DNA from: Siphlonurus alternatus
Lineage: Eukaryota; Arthropoda; Insecta; Ephemeroptera; Siphlonuridae
DNA length: 64,000 nucleotides
Assembly: GCA_949825025.1 (NCBI GenBank)
Contig: OX463786.1
Coordinates: 13,239,309 to 13,303,308 of the forward strand
Direction: 5' to 3'
This document shows positions 44,360 through 55,429 of this stretch, piece after piece. Every line of letters starts with the position of its first letter. Positions within the stretch are counted from its first letter, which is position 1. The notes beneath the pieces are model-generated. The model was not told the origin of the DNA, searched no databases, and was given only the letters and a program-made list of their open reading frames with translations. The translations under genes were made by a program, and so were the position numbers.

Positions 44360-45890
44360 ATTATTATCAAATTATTTTTATTTCAAGCATATGATTAGAT
44401 ATGATGAGCCACATAAAGCGAAACAGCATTATGAATGATAGTAAATTTTAATATATAAAATTACGTAATTATTAGGATTATTACTTAGATTCGAGTTAGA
44501 TTCATTATATATAACAAAAGGAATTAAAAAATACAATAATATATTTTATTTTTTTATCGAAAAAAAAAAAAGTTTCGATGCTTACTATCCTAAAAATCAT
44601 AATATTAATTCTTTCAAAATAATACATCTTTGTTTATTTACCGTTACTCTCCCTTCTATTCAATTTAAAATACAATGGAATGTTGAGGCGCACTCGCAAC
44701 GGTAGAGCAGGAGCATTCATCACGGCACGGCTGCCCTTCATATTTCTTTCTTTGCCTTGAGCTTTTGCTCTCTGAGTTATAGGGGCATTTTTTTAACTGC
44801 AATAACTTATCATATAATTATTGTATTCACAAATTAATCAGACTAGGAAATAGATAAACATAATTATAATGACTGTTGCTCATTTAAAAACGGTTAATCT
44901 TATTATTTCCTTTGAAATGTTGGAATTAAAATCACCCAATCTCGGACATCATTTACTAAAGACTGGTAGTGACATCTCTTTTCATTCCACTTGCATATTT
45001 TCATAGCGACAGACCTTAATTGCAGGATGCATTTTCTGCGATTTGAACATAATTAAGACTTTTTTTTTTTTTTAGTTATATGACAATTGTGGTGTACAGC
45101 TGTACACATGGCCATTTCTACTATAGAGGCTTCAAGTGATGCGCTCGCGCTGCGCAACTGTTGTCGCTAAAGTCCAACTTGTACTTGAAAATGAAGCAAA
45201 GTGTTTTTTCAACTTTTCTCGGTTATAAATCAAGTAAAAAATCTAAATCTTGAATTATCTACTGTATTTTTCAGTTTGGACCAAAGTTCCGTAAAGGAAT
45301 TTTCCTTAAAAAATCTTATTCTTACAGATAGTGAAAAAACGAATTCACGTTTTTTTTTACATATGTTTAGATAGTATGGTGGGAACACCGAAAAATCAGC
45401 TGAATTGAAGTCTCTATTACTCTAAGACACTCGTCTACGGGTCTACGTGTACACACTGTACACTCGTCGCCTTTGAAAATCTCCATTAAGTTATATCACG
45501 TACTCTGCATGTGTTATATTCTACGAGACATGCTAGTTATTTTTGTGATTAACAAGGCTGCAAACGGAAATTTTCAAGGCGACGGTTGTATTACATATAA
45601 TTGCCATAATTGCATGGTATACATTGTTTATTTATGCATATATAATTATATAATATTGCATAAATAATAATTTATTTTTATTGCAAAGGTTGAAAATAAC
45701 ATTCGTAAATTTAACAAACAGATTATCGATCATAGTTGGATTATAATAATTTATCAAATATCATTAAGCAAGAAGATTCGTTTGAATTAAAAAAAATGCA
45801 TCAAACATTCATTCGCAACAAATAAAATTCTGACTTTAATTTAGATGTAAATTTATTTATTTTCATGCACGTTTACAGAATTATATTTTT
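44360..45890. other. No gene seen
   Basis: AT-rich. A mixed-composition stretch at 45100-45480 stands out slightly but has no ORF, TIR or splice structure that I can support. Confidence 0.4.
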
Positions 45891-47560
45891 TTTGTATAAT
45901 TTTTCATGGTAAGCGGACCAAATACCCCCGGACGAAATACCCCCGGACCAAATATCCCCGCCCGGACCGGACGAAATACCCCCGGACGAAATACTCCCGG
46001 ACGAAATATCCCCGGACGAAATACTCCCGGACGAAATACCCCCGGACGAAATACCCCCTTGTAAGTGGAGAGGGGCGGGTGACCGACGCGGGAGGGGAAG
46101 TTGACTTTATTTATAAAGTCTGTTTTTCTGTCGTTTGTCTGACGTCACGCGCGTCGTATTAAAGAAGGAAGTTAGTATTAACGCCATTTTTCACAACAAA
46201 TATATTATTATTATTATATTATGTAATATTCAAAGTATATTTATAGTTAATGCCGTATCAAGATCTCAAATTGCGTCTTTAACTTTATACTCAAAATTGT
46301 GCCGCAAACAAACGATTTTTGTATAATATGCTATTATGCTTACTTTGATTGTGCGGCAATTATAAATTGTCTCAGCGTTTTGCAGCAAGATTTTGAAGGT
46401 TTTTAAACGATTTTAGGTTTTTAAACCTATATAGGTGTGCCCCTAGCGATTTGAGCAAAGTCCGAAATTAACAAATATTTCGGGCTTTGCTCATTTAAAT
46501 TTGAACATTTCTAGAAGTTCTCAAATCGAAAAAAGCAATCCCCAACGAGAAGTTTATATCGGGCTTTGCTCATTTAAATTTGATAATTTCTAGAAGTGCT
46601 CAAATTTATAAAGTCTGTTTTTCTTTCGTTTGTCTGATGTCATGCGCGTCGTATTAAAGAAGGAAGTTAGTAACGTTAGGACAATATACATTATGCATTA
46701 ATTTATCATGTCATTCATATCGAATTAAAATTAATGTGTAATATATTTTGATACGATACATTTTATGCATGTTAATTATTAGTGTTTATTGCATTTTTAT
46801 TAAGATTTTTTTTAAAATAAAAATTTTCAAAATCATCCCTATATAATTTTTTAACTTTAAAAAAAAATTAATTGAATTTTTTTAGTGTGATTTTTTAATT
46901 CTGATTCGATTGGTATAGGTCTAAAAATGCAATATTTTTTTATTGTTTCTGGTCCCCCGGTGCTATAGGTGCCGTGAACACGTGTACCCCTCCTGAAGAA
47001 ACTTAAATTTACTTGTTGTTCTATTTATTTCCTTATTTACTCCTTGCTTTTCTATATTTATATATGTTGGCACCAAAGCCCGAATTCAATGCGCACATCT
47101 AGGTGTGACCCTAGCGATTTGAGCAAAGCCCGAAATTAACAAATATTTTGGGCTTTGCTCATATAAATTTGAACATTTCTAGAAGTGCTCAAATCGAAAA
47201 ATACAAACCCTGACGAGAAGTTTTATTTCGGGCTTTGCTCACTGTTTTGATCATTTCTAGAAGTGCTCAAAACAAAGTGAAAAATATTAACTGGAAATTG
47301 TGCCGTATTATAGTAATAATTTGTAATAAATAATTAAAACAATAAAATATTGTGAATTTAATAATATTTTAATTTTTAATTACATCACTTTTTTAATTAA
47401 GTAAAAAAATACAAATTTAGCATTAGCGTGTATATTATTTTTTTATTAAAATATTTCTTTCTGTTTTATTCAAGTCATGCTGAAAAATACGATTTTGTCA
47501 CACTTTGTATATTAATATTGTATGTTAGTTATTTTAAATAATTTTTTTACAGCTGATATA

Positions 47561-48308
47561 CAGGGTGTCCCAAAGATCTTTAGATTTTTCAAACCCAAAT
47601 AGCAACCGTTTATTATTTTTTAATGTTCACTTTATATACATCAAATTAAAGCTCTGAATTTAAAATTTTCAAAAATGTGAACAGATTTTTTTTTTAATGT
47701 GATTTTTCTTTTCTACCCGTTAGAAAGCAAAATAGTCACTTTTTTCGAATCACGACTGCTCCTGCACCTAAAAATTGGTTGCATCAATTCTTATGACTTT
47801 TGATCTTTTTTCGATGCAAATGCAACAAGGCCTCTCTAAATGGGCTCCGTTGGTGGCTCATCAAGCATCCAGTCCCTCCTCGAACTCACGCCACACATTG
47901 CGCAGCATGGCAGGCATGGTGGACTGGATCCTGGCGGTGATGCCTTGCTTTAGCTCCAACGAGTCTCACACTGGAATTTTGAATACGTTGTCCTTCGCAT
48001 AGACCCGAAGGAAAAATTCTGAGGGAGTGAAGTCAGGGAACCTGGGGACCCATGTTGTGGGACCCCAGGTCGATCCATATGCCTGGGAACACCTCGTCCA
48101 AAAAACGATGCACAAAAAAGTGCAAAAAGCTCCCATTTTGCCTTCTAATGGGTATTGAAGAAACTTCACCTTTTAGATTTTTTTTCTGTTCACATATTTG
48201 AAAATGTTGAATTCAGAGCTTTAATTTGATGTATATAAAGTGAACATTAAAAAATACCAAACGGTTGCTATTAGGTTTGAAAAATCTAAAGATCTTTGGG
48301 ACACCCTG
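47561..48308 (-). mobile_element. Mariner element with internal deletion
   Basis: Inverted ends CAGGGTGTCCCAAAGATCTT flank 748 bp, with TA on each side (47559-47560 and 48309-48310). The inner parts of the ends are long inverted repeats (TTAATGTTCACTTTATATA). Minus-strand coding remains around 48100-47780. Copy 1 of element G has the same site without the element. Confidence 0.9.
47775..48130 (-). pseudogene. Mariner transposase C-terminal remnant
   Basis: In two minus-strand frames: WVPRFPDFTPSEFFLRVYAK, matching the xPRSPDLTPxDFFLWGxxK block that contains the last catalytic acidic residue in mariner transposases, then VYAKDNVFKIPV, and LELKQGITARIQSTMPAMLR, the C-terminal helix region. A frameshift separates them, and the N-terminal DNA-binding and first catalytic regions are missing. 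Non-functional. Confidence 0.75.
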
Positions 48309-48408
48309 TATTATAAAATCGTTTTAACTTAATTTACAGAACTTGCTAAGAAGCAAAGAGCTCTTCAAGATAGTACCAAACCTACTAATTTAAAATAAAT
48401 AAATAAAT

Positions 48409-48586
48409 GGGGGGCATTCACAAAGCACTTTAACCCCAACTTTAGCCCCAAGTTTTATCCCTGGTACTAAACATAGTGCTAAAACAGGGGCTAACCATGT
48501 CTAGCTACTAGTTTAGCACCATGTTTAGTACCAGAGATAAAACTTGGGACTAAAGTTGGGGTTAAAGTGCTTTGTGAATGCCCCCC
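48409..48586. mobile_element. 178-bp palindromic element with 7-bp target repeat
   Basis: Ends GGGGGGCATTCACAAAGCAC and its exact inverse; arms of about 75 bp contain TTTAACCCCAACTTTAG. Flanked by AATAAAT on both sides. Element G copy 1 lacks it at the matching position. Non-coding, probably hAT-like. Confidence 0.85.
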
Positions 48587-48956
48587 AATAAATATTACCT
48601 GATCTTATTAGTACCTGAACTTGACTTATTTTTGCAGGGATTACTATCATGGCATTTTAAATTTCATCTAAATTTTTTCTTTGCACAACATGTTTTAGAT
48701 TGACAACCTTTCTTGTAGTTGCAAAACACAAAACCTTGCTTTGAATTTGCTAATGCTGCTGCTGATCTGAGACACTCTTTTCTTTGTCATGTGTGGTACG
48801 TCGTCTGAACTTAGAAATTGTTCATCTGCAACCTGAAATTCATTGCTAGAGTATAATTGTAATCATACCCTTTAATTATAAAAAAATGATAATAATAAAA
48901 AATTTATTAATTTTATTATAATTTTTATTATTATTTATTTATTATTAATTAATTAA

Positions 48957-49050
48957 TAAAAAATTGGGTTGGATGGAAGAGTGGGCCTAATGGCCTAAAT
49001 CCCGCCCTCAATAAAGACGATTTTATTTATTTATTTATTTATTTAAAAGT
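48957..49050 (+). mobile_element. LINE 3' tail with (ATTT)n
   Basis: GAAGAGTGGGCCTAATGG, CCCGCCCTCAATAAAGACG, then about five TTTA units: a 3' terminus of a non-LTR element inserted in the right arm of G2. Copy 1 lacks it. Confidence 0.5.
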
Positions 49051-49196
49051 GTCTCTCAGTGTGAAAAAATCGTATTTTTTCCATTATGACTTGAATAATG
49101 CAGAAAGAAATGTTTTAATAAAAAAAATACTATACACGCTATTAATGTTAAATTTGTATTTTTATCAATAAATTAAAAAAGTGATATATAATTAAA

Positions 49197-49282
49197 AGGC
49201 AATTTGTAGACGGCCGAGGTAATAATGCTGCTGGCCTACCCCGTAAAGGGATATGGCGTCATGTTATGTATGTATGTATTAT
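49197..49282 (+). mobile_element. LINE 3' tail with (TGTA)n
   Basis: GTAGACGGCCGAGGTAATAA, CCCCGTAAAGGGATATGGCG, then GTATGTATGTATT. A GC-rich 3' end with a tetranucleotide tail interrupts the right arm of G2; the corresponding arm sequence in copy 1 is continuous. Confidence 0.55.
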
Positions 49283-50139
49283 TAAATTTACATTATTTTA
49301 TTATTTATTGCTATAATACGGCACAATTTCCAATTATTATTTTTCATTTTGCTTTGAGCACTTCTAGAAATGATCAAAACAGTGAGTAAAGCCCGAAATA
49401 AAAATTCTACTCGGGGTTGCTTTTTTCGAGTTGGGCACTTTTAGAAATGAGCAAATTTAAATGAGCAAACCCCGAAATAAAACTTCTCGTCGGGGTTCGC
49501 TTTTTCCGATTTTAGCACTTCTAGAAATGATCAAATTTAAATGAGCAAAGCCCGAAATATTTGTTAATTTCGGGCTTTGCTCAAATCACTAGGGGCAAAC
49601 CTAGGTTTAAAAACCTAAAATCGTTTAAAAACCTTCAAAATCTTGCTGCAAAACGCTGAGACAATTTATAATTGCCGCACAATCAAAGTAAGCATAGCAA
49701 ATACAAAAATCGTTTGTTTGCGGCACAATTTTGAGTATGTGTTGGTATAATAAAATTAAAGACGCAATTTGAGATCTTGATACGGCATTAACTATAAATA
49801 TACTTTGAATATTACATAATATATATTTGCTGTGAAAAATGGCGTTACTAACTTCCCTCTTTAATACGACGCGCGTGACGTCAGACAAACGACAGAAAAA
49901 CAGACTTTATAAATAAAGTCAACTTCCCCTCCCGCGTCGGTCACCCGCCCCTCTCCACTTACAAGGGGGTATTTCGTCCGGGGGTATTTCGTCCGGGAGT
50001 ATTTCGTCCGGGGATATTTCGTCCGGGAGTATTTCGTCCGGGGGTATTTCGTCCGGTCCGGGCGGGGATATTTGGTCCGGGGGTATTTCGTCCGGGGGTA
50101 TTTGGTCCGGGGGTATTTGGTCCGTGATTCATTTTTCAT

Positions 50140-50620
50140 ACCTCTGGTTTTTTATATAACTTTTTTGTGTAAAGAGAAGTTAATTTATATTATTTTTTTA
50201 CTATAAAGAACATTTTTAAAACATATGGTGTGAGCAGAAATTAAATTTTAATAAAATTAACCTTTTTTTTTTATTGGTCAATTTAATTATACATCTCAGC
50301 CAAGGTTATAACATATAACCTTATTGGCTGATACAAATTACATGAAAGTAAATTTCTTCAAGACCTTGCTGATAATAATTTTTAACTTAATTAACAAAAA
50401 ATTTAAGACAAACTTCTTATTTTGAACAAAAGCAGATAAAAAATTTACCGTTGAAATTAGAAACATAATTATACTTTTTTTCAAATTTTTACATATTATA
50501 TTAGTTAATAATTATCATTACTTTTTCAAATAGATACATAATTTTAAAAGAGAAAAATACAGATTTTTTATTCACATGAAATCAAAATATAACCGAAAAC
50601 TCTAATACTATTATTGAATT
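50140..50620. other. AT-rich DNA, nothing recognised
   Basis: A short inverted pair AAGGTTATAACATATAACCTT lies at about 50303; otherwise no structure. Confidence 0.4.
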
Positions 50621-50733
50621 CACTACGTTTACATGACGGTGTTTAATGCGTATTCGTTGACGACGCCTCAAAAGAATAACATTATCCGTCGTCAACGAAT
50701 ATACGCATTAAACATCGTCATGTGAACGTAGTG
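50621..50733. mobile_element. Small palindromic MITE, copy 2
   Basis: CACTACGTTTACATGACGG and its inverse (ATCGTCATGTGAACGTAGTG) at the ends. Arms contain AATGCGTATTCGTTGACGAC. Better preserved than the copy at 27427. Confidence 0.8.
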
Positions 50734-51097
50734 ACTGTCCTATTTAAATTTTAAATTCATGACAAATTTTAGATTCAAAACATAAAATAAAAAATAAACA
50801 TTTTAGCACATCTTCATTGATGTCCATAACCTGAAACAAACAGACTTTAGTATTTTTGTATAACATAATAAAATACAAACAAATTTCTTCATCATTTAAA
50901 TATATAATTTTTATTTCATATTAATTTTTAATTCATGTACTTCAAATTCTGAACCTTGAATTTAAATAATAAAGGATATGAGTTAATTGTTACGGCAGGT
51001 TGAATTAAGTAATATTAAGAACTGAGGTAGGATTTTTCCATTCATAACACAAAAATAATATTATATATTATACATATTATACAAACAAGTCACAATA

Positions 51098-51431
51098 TAA
51101 TGGAGTACCGACCACAATTTTTTTTTATTGCAGAAATGGATAGAGGGTGCAAAAATATGCTACTCTGAATTTTTTCAGATTTTTCTGAGACCGGGAAGAA
51201 TTTTTAAAAAATCATTGAAAGTCCATTTTGATGACGTCACGAGGCGCCTCTCCTTAAGAAAAGAATAAAGGACATTAACGCCCGTTACGTCATAAAACAG
51301 ACTTTCAATAACTTTTTAAAAATACTTCCCGGTCTCAGAAGAATCTGAAAAAATTCAAAGTAGCATATTTTTGCACCCTCTATCCATTTCTGCAATAAAA
51401 AAAATTTGTGGTCGGTGTCGGTACTCCATTA
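51098..51431. mobile_element. Palindromic MITE family E core with other ends (copy 3)
   Basis: The core is family E (GAAATGGATAGAGGGTGCAA, TTTTTCAGATTTTTCTGAGA, GATGACGTCACGAGGCGCC), but the outer ends are TAATGGAGTACCGACCACAA and its inverse, not TAATGGACAACC. It shows end replacement around a shared core. Confidence 0.8.
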
Positions 51432-51682
51432 CCCCCTCCCTCTCTCTTTCTCAAATTCAAATTTTTTATTCATCAGTTTTCCAAGCATTTAAACACAAAT
51501 ATTATAAAATGTAGCACTTTGAATGAAGGGTTAGATATATGTCAAAAAATGGCATATTAATAAATAATTAAATATATAAAATTAAAAATTCTATGAACTA
51601 GAACTTAAATTTCAAATAAGCGGCTACATTATAAAAACAACTCCATGTAATTAGTATATAGTAATTAAAAAAATGTCACAGT

Positions 51683-51874
51683 ACTAATCGATAATAAACA
51701 ATAGAAGCCAGTGAGGCGGTATGGTCTGGTTTATTGTCATTCAGTTCTAGCATCATGTAGTCTGCATGTTTACCGTACGTTATATCAATATTGGTCTTGC
51801 TGTTGTAATATAGGTATGTAAGATTTTTATTGTTTTACCGTCAAAGAGAAAAATTGTCGATTTTTCTTATCGAG
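51683..51874. repeat. Interspersed repeat J, copy 1
   Basis: About 190 bp that recur, inverted, at 62146-62340 with high identity (GAAGCCAGTGAGGCGGTATG, GTCTGGTTTATTGTCATTCA, CGTCAAAGAGAAAAATTGTC). No TIR, tail or ORF; class unknown. Confidence 0.7.
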
Positions 51875-51999
51875 CTGTAAGTTCAAAAATGAAAAATACA
51901 AAAGTGTTATAATTATATTTATTTTTTTCTCCAACCGAACCCTGGTGTGTATTATTATTTATTAGAATAATTTATATTAGGTACTAGTCAAACTGAATT

Positions 52000-52287
52000 T
52001 AACTTCCCGGTTCTGTCGTGGACCCATGTTTAAGATTTTGTGGGTTCCTCTCGAACCGGGATGGCTATATAAGATCTACAGCAATCCATCCCAGCATTCG
52101 CCTGGTTGTGATTGAGGGAACCATGGAAACCTCAATCAAGATGGTCGGTAATTCATGAAGGATTCTCGAATGCACGAGTGGGCGTTATTTAGCAACCGTA
52201 TTATAGAAAATTTTTGTGGTGCCTGGGATCGAACTCTAGGCTGTTTACGAATAATAGGATGGATATACTACTGCGGTAAATGCTCGG
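52000..52287 (-). mobile_element. tRNA-derived SINE, second copy of the 11545 family
   Basis: Minus strand: a degraded tRNA head with GAGTTCGATCCCAGGC (B box) near 52222, then the core CCATCTTGATTGAGGTTTCC near 52128-52147, then GCTGGGATGGATTGC and a tail with CCCACAAAATC. Diverged from copy 1, so old. Confidence 0.75.
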
Positions 52288-52327
52288 TTAATATTTAGTT
52301 AACATTATTTAAATAAAAATAAATAAA

Positions 52328-52672
52328 TATCCTTGACGCCGTTATTACCCTTTCGAGTGTGGCCAGGCCGATATTTTAGCCTTTCCAGTACGAGTTATCT
52401 TGCGACCGAGCTGGGGTTTACCAGGCTCCCAGAACCCTTTTCTGCACTCTTCTGGGCTCCTACTACCAGATCTGTGCAGCCTGCAGTGGCAGTGCAAGAC
52501 TGCAGGGCAGTGGAGTATTATAGACAGTCGTAAACTGCCTTCCTCCTACCACTCCATCATCTAGTCAGTCACACCCATCCCAAGTCACGAAAAGTCTGCC
52601 GGATTCGGGTATTGAACCGGGGACGTCTCGGACCAGAGTCAGAGGTACTAACCACTACACCACAGAGCGGAT
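52328..52672 (-). mobile_element. tRNA-derived SINE, second family
   Basis: Minus strand begins GTGGTGTAGTGGTTAGTACC (A box) and CCGGTTCAATACCCG (B box) at about 52605-52665, a well-preserved tRNA-like head, then GACTTTTCGTGACTTGGG and a body unrelated to the other SINEs. It lies next to the previous SINE in the same orientation. Confidence 0.8.
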
Positions 52673-53364
52673 CTCACATTATTTATTAATTAAGAATTAT
52701 TATATGGATTTTCTTGTTAATCGAATATAATTATGGAACATTATATCCACCACGTTAAAAGTTAAAGAATATGGTACTATATAATTCCTGAATGTATTGA
52801 AATTTATTATTAAATTTATTTAAAATTGCTAGACAGCATTCATATGGAGATTTATTATTAATTTGTCATTACTATTTTTTTTAAAAGAAGTTAAATTTTT
52901 TTATATATAGGAAATTGAAAATTTTATATAAAATAATACATTGTAACTTGTGAAGCAATGAATAAATTTAACTCATAATTATCCCAAGAGGTTTTAATGC
53001 AAAATGCTGTAACATTATTCTTGTTGAAATGTTTAATAAAATATAAAAACTTTTCTGTATTATATACAGTAAAAATACATGAAGCTTTGACCTATTTTAT
53101 AAAATGTATGATATATTACTTGAAGAGTTAAAACTCTCACATAAATCTAGTTTTTACAAGTACAGTCAAGTTTTAACATCGAGTTAAAGTGACACGACGA
53201 GGATTGCTGAGAATCAAGTGTTTTTGTTCTTTTGTGTTCTGTAACATTTTATTTTCTTTTTATTTTCTTCAACGAGAATTTAAGACTAAAGTCAATGACC
53301 ATGTTAACAATACTCGTTTGTAAAAATATGACAAATTATGATTATTACCAAAAAAAATTTTTTT

Positions 53365-53367
<3 letters not shown>

Positions 53368-53458
<91 letters not shown>
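53368..53458. repeat. (GA)n microsatellite
   Basis: About 44 uninterrupted AG units. The ORF reading Glu-Arg repeats is an artefact. Confidence 0.95.
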
Positions 53459-53461
<3 letters not shown>

Positions 53462-53883
53462 TTAAGATAAAACTGTAAAAAAAACTTTGATAATGTTTCT
53501 TTTATAGTCTTTCACTTGTTAAGTATAATTATTCTATATTTATTTATTTATAATTTATTTATTATTATTTATTAAAAAAACAGACTACAGGTTAGGTAAT
53601 CCGATTATAAAGAATACAATAATTCATACCAATTCTTATATAGTTAAAATACACACGTACAAAAATTATTAAATAACTAAAATCTTGGTAACATATAATA
53701 CATTATATTTATATTACATAATTAAACATGCATTTGAGTTATTTACATATCCTTGCAATTTCTTGCAAAGATTGATGGAAAATGTCAAGCTCGTATTTAC
53801 TGTACAGTTCATATATTATATAATATATTATAGAATTCATACATTATTTTTTTTTTTAAATAACACTTTCTATGTAACAGGTA

Positions 53884-53917
53884 ACAGGGCAGTCTCCTAG
53901 CTAGCAGACTGCCCTGT
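53884..53917. other. Perfect 12-bp hairpin
   Basis: ACAGGGCAGTCT and AGACTGCCCTGT enclose the ten-base loop CCTAGCTAGC. It is GC-richer than its surroundings and isolated. Too short for a typical miRNA precursor. Confidence 0.55.
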
Positions 53918-54316
53918 ATGTAACCATGTTTAAGATACCTTTTTTTTCTGTGTCTTGTTTTCTTATTTTCTTATGCATGTTTAAATGCCGTAATATACAT
54001 TATTTTTGTACATCTCCGGCAGTATAAAATAATAAAATTTACCTCTGCATGCATGGCAAGATAATTTATGAAGGCGTGGTGGACTTGAACTATTTTTTTT
54101 TTGGGATGGTTATTTTTGTACAGCTCCCAAAATAACCATATTTCTTTGTTAAATCTGCAGTGTAAACAAATCATTTAGAGAGTTAACATTCGTTGTGTCT
54201 CAAGGTGTACTGTAACATTATGTTCTAACCTAACAGTAAGCTATACATTATCAAATAATATCAACGTTTATGTTAAGTTTATTCTTGTGTACAATAAAAA
54301 AAACATCGTTATCTAA

Positions 54317-54679
54317 TTAAGGTAGAGATAATACGGATCAGCTGGCCCAATGCTAAAAAAATCCCATTCATAAAAATTATGAAAAAAATTTAAAATGTTC
54401 CCCTCTACATCTCCTATCAGTAGGTGAAATATCAGGTATACAAAAACGAGCTAGTTTTCGAGCTATTAATTTTTAAAGTTGACTAATTTAACATGAAAGT
54501 TCCATTTCTCCATGCTAAATTAGAGAACTTTAAAAATTCATAACTCAAAAACTAGCTCGTTTTTGTATACCTGATATTTTACCTACTGATAGGGGATGCA
54601 GAGGAGAACATTTTAAATTTTTTTCATAATGGGATTTTTTTAGCATTGGGCCAGCTGATCCGTGTTATCTCTACCTTAA
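54317..54679. mobile_element. TTAA fold-back element family B, copy 3 (complete)
   Basis: TTAAGGTAGAGATAATACGG at the left and the inverse with TTAA at the right, 363 bp. The core (CTCCTATCAGTAGG, AAATATCAGGTATACAAAAA, TTTTTAAAGTTGACTAATTT) is homologous to family A; only the outer 35 bp differ. Defines family B. Confidence 0.88.
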
Positions 54680-55261
54680 GATGCAAGACGTAAGCTTACA
54701 GAGAGAGAATTTTACTAGAACAATGAATAACAATTAACAACAACTGCTTTGTAATATTATAAGCCAGCTTTTGCAAAAACATTCTCATCTATTTCCAAAT
54801 TAACATTGTTAATTTAGTTGTCAAGCATTCGGAACAACAAAGGAAATAATTTTATAAAATTAATGTTTTCAGACAAAATAACAAATATTATTTGTTAACA
54901 GTCGCGACACAATCCAGTAATTATTTTTAGGAATTAACTGCACAAAAATAAGCCCCCACTTACCACTTCAAAGGAATTTCATTACTTCAAATGTGCATAA
55001 AAATTTTGAATTTTAAAGTGATTGTGTTTTTTTATTAATGTTAAAACTTTGCACGCCTTCAAATAGCTCAAACTGTAAACAGAAAGGGACTTAGAGCTTT
55101 CAATTGTAATCTTAAATTACTTATAATGTATTGGTTGGTTCTAATTATTATATAGGAATGAATTATAAAAGGATGAATGCCTGGATGAATGGGTAAACAT
55201 AATGATACCCTCTTCCCATACATATTTATTCAATATTTTGTATATTCGATTATATGATGAA

Positions 55262-55420
55262 CGTATAATATAGAGATGGCCGTCCTGTCAGAGGTTTCCA
55301 CAGTTCCTTGAATTAGTTTTTGCTTTTTCTTTAAGGATGAATCTCAGTAGGTTGAGATCTCGCAATCGTACCGCCTGAATGCAACAAGACTTGCAGGGGA
55401 CTTAGAACTCACCATCAATA
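55262..55420 (+). mobile_element. SINE relic (shared core only)
   Basis: GATGGCCGTCCTGTCAGAGG then TTTCCACAGTTCCTTGAA matches the core of the 5S- and tRNA-derived SINEs in this window. Head and tail are not recognisable. Confidence 0.4.
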
Positions 55421-55429
55421 GGTGTTATA

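Larger units (their letters stand above)
45908..50131. mobile_element. Fold-back element G, copy 2 (full length)
   Basis: Both ends are 15-bp minisatellites in inverted orientation (CGGACCAAATACCCCCGG at the left and its inverse at the right). Inside, arms repeat 80-100-bp units and shared blocks such as TCTGTCGTTTGTCTGACGTC (46128 and, inverted, near 49876). TTTTTCAT at 45900-45907 and 50132-50139 may be an 8-bp target duplication. The unique centre (about 48310-48840) matches copy 1 in inverse orientation. Nested inside are a mariner element, a 178-bp palindromic element and two LINE tails. No transposase is encoded, so it needs a helper. Foldback/Galileo-type structure is the closest known analogy. 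Confidence 0.8.

Noticed and set aside
49861..50139. ORF with RTKYP-like repeated pentapeptides, as if a repeat protein
   Set aside because: It is the 15-bp terminal minisatellite of element G read in frame; the period being a multiple of three keeps it open.
52605..52672. Possible functional tRNA gene on the minus strand
   Set aside because: A and B boxes are good, but no acceptor stem or cloverleaf closes, and the sequence continues into a SINE body.
53232..53465. ORF ending in a long Glu-Arg repeat
   Set aside because: It is a (GA)n microsatellite, with no conserved sequence before it.
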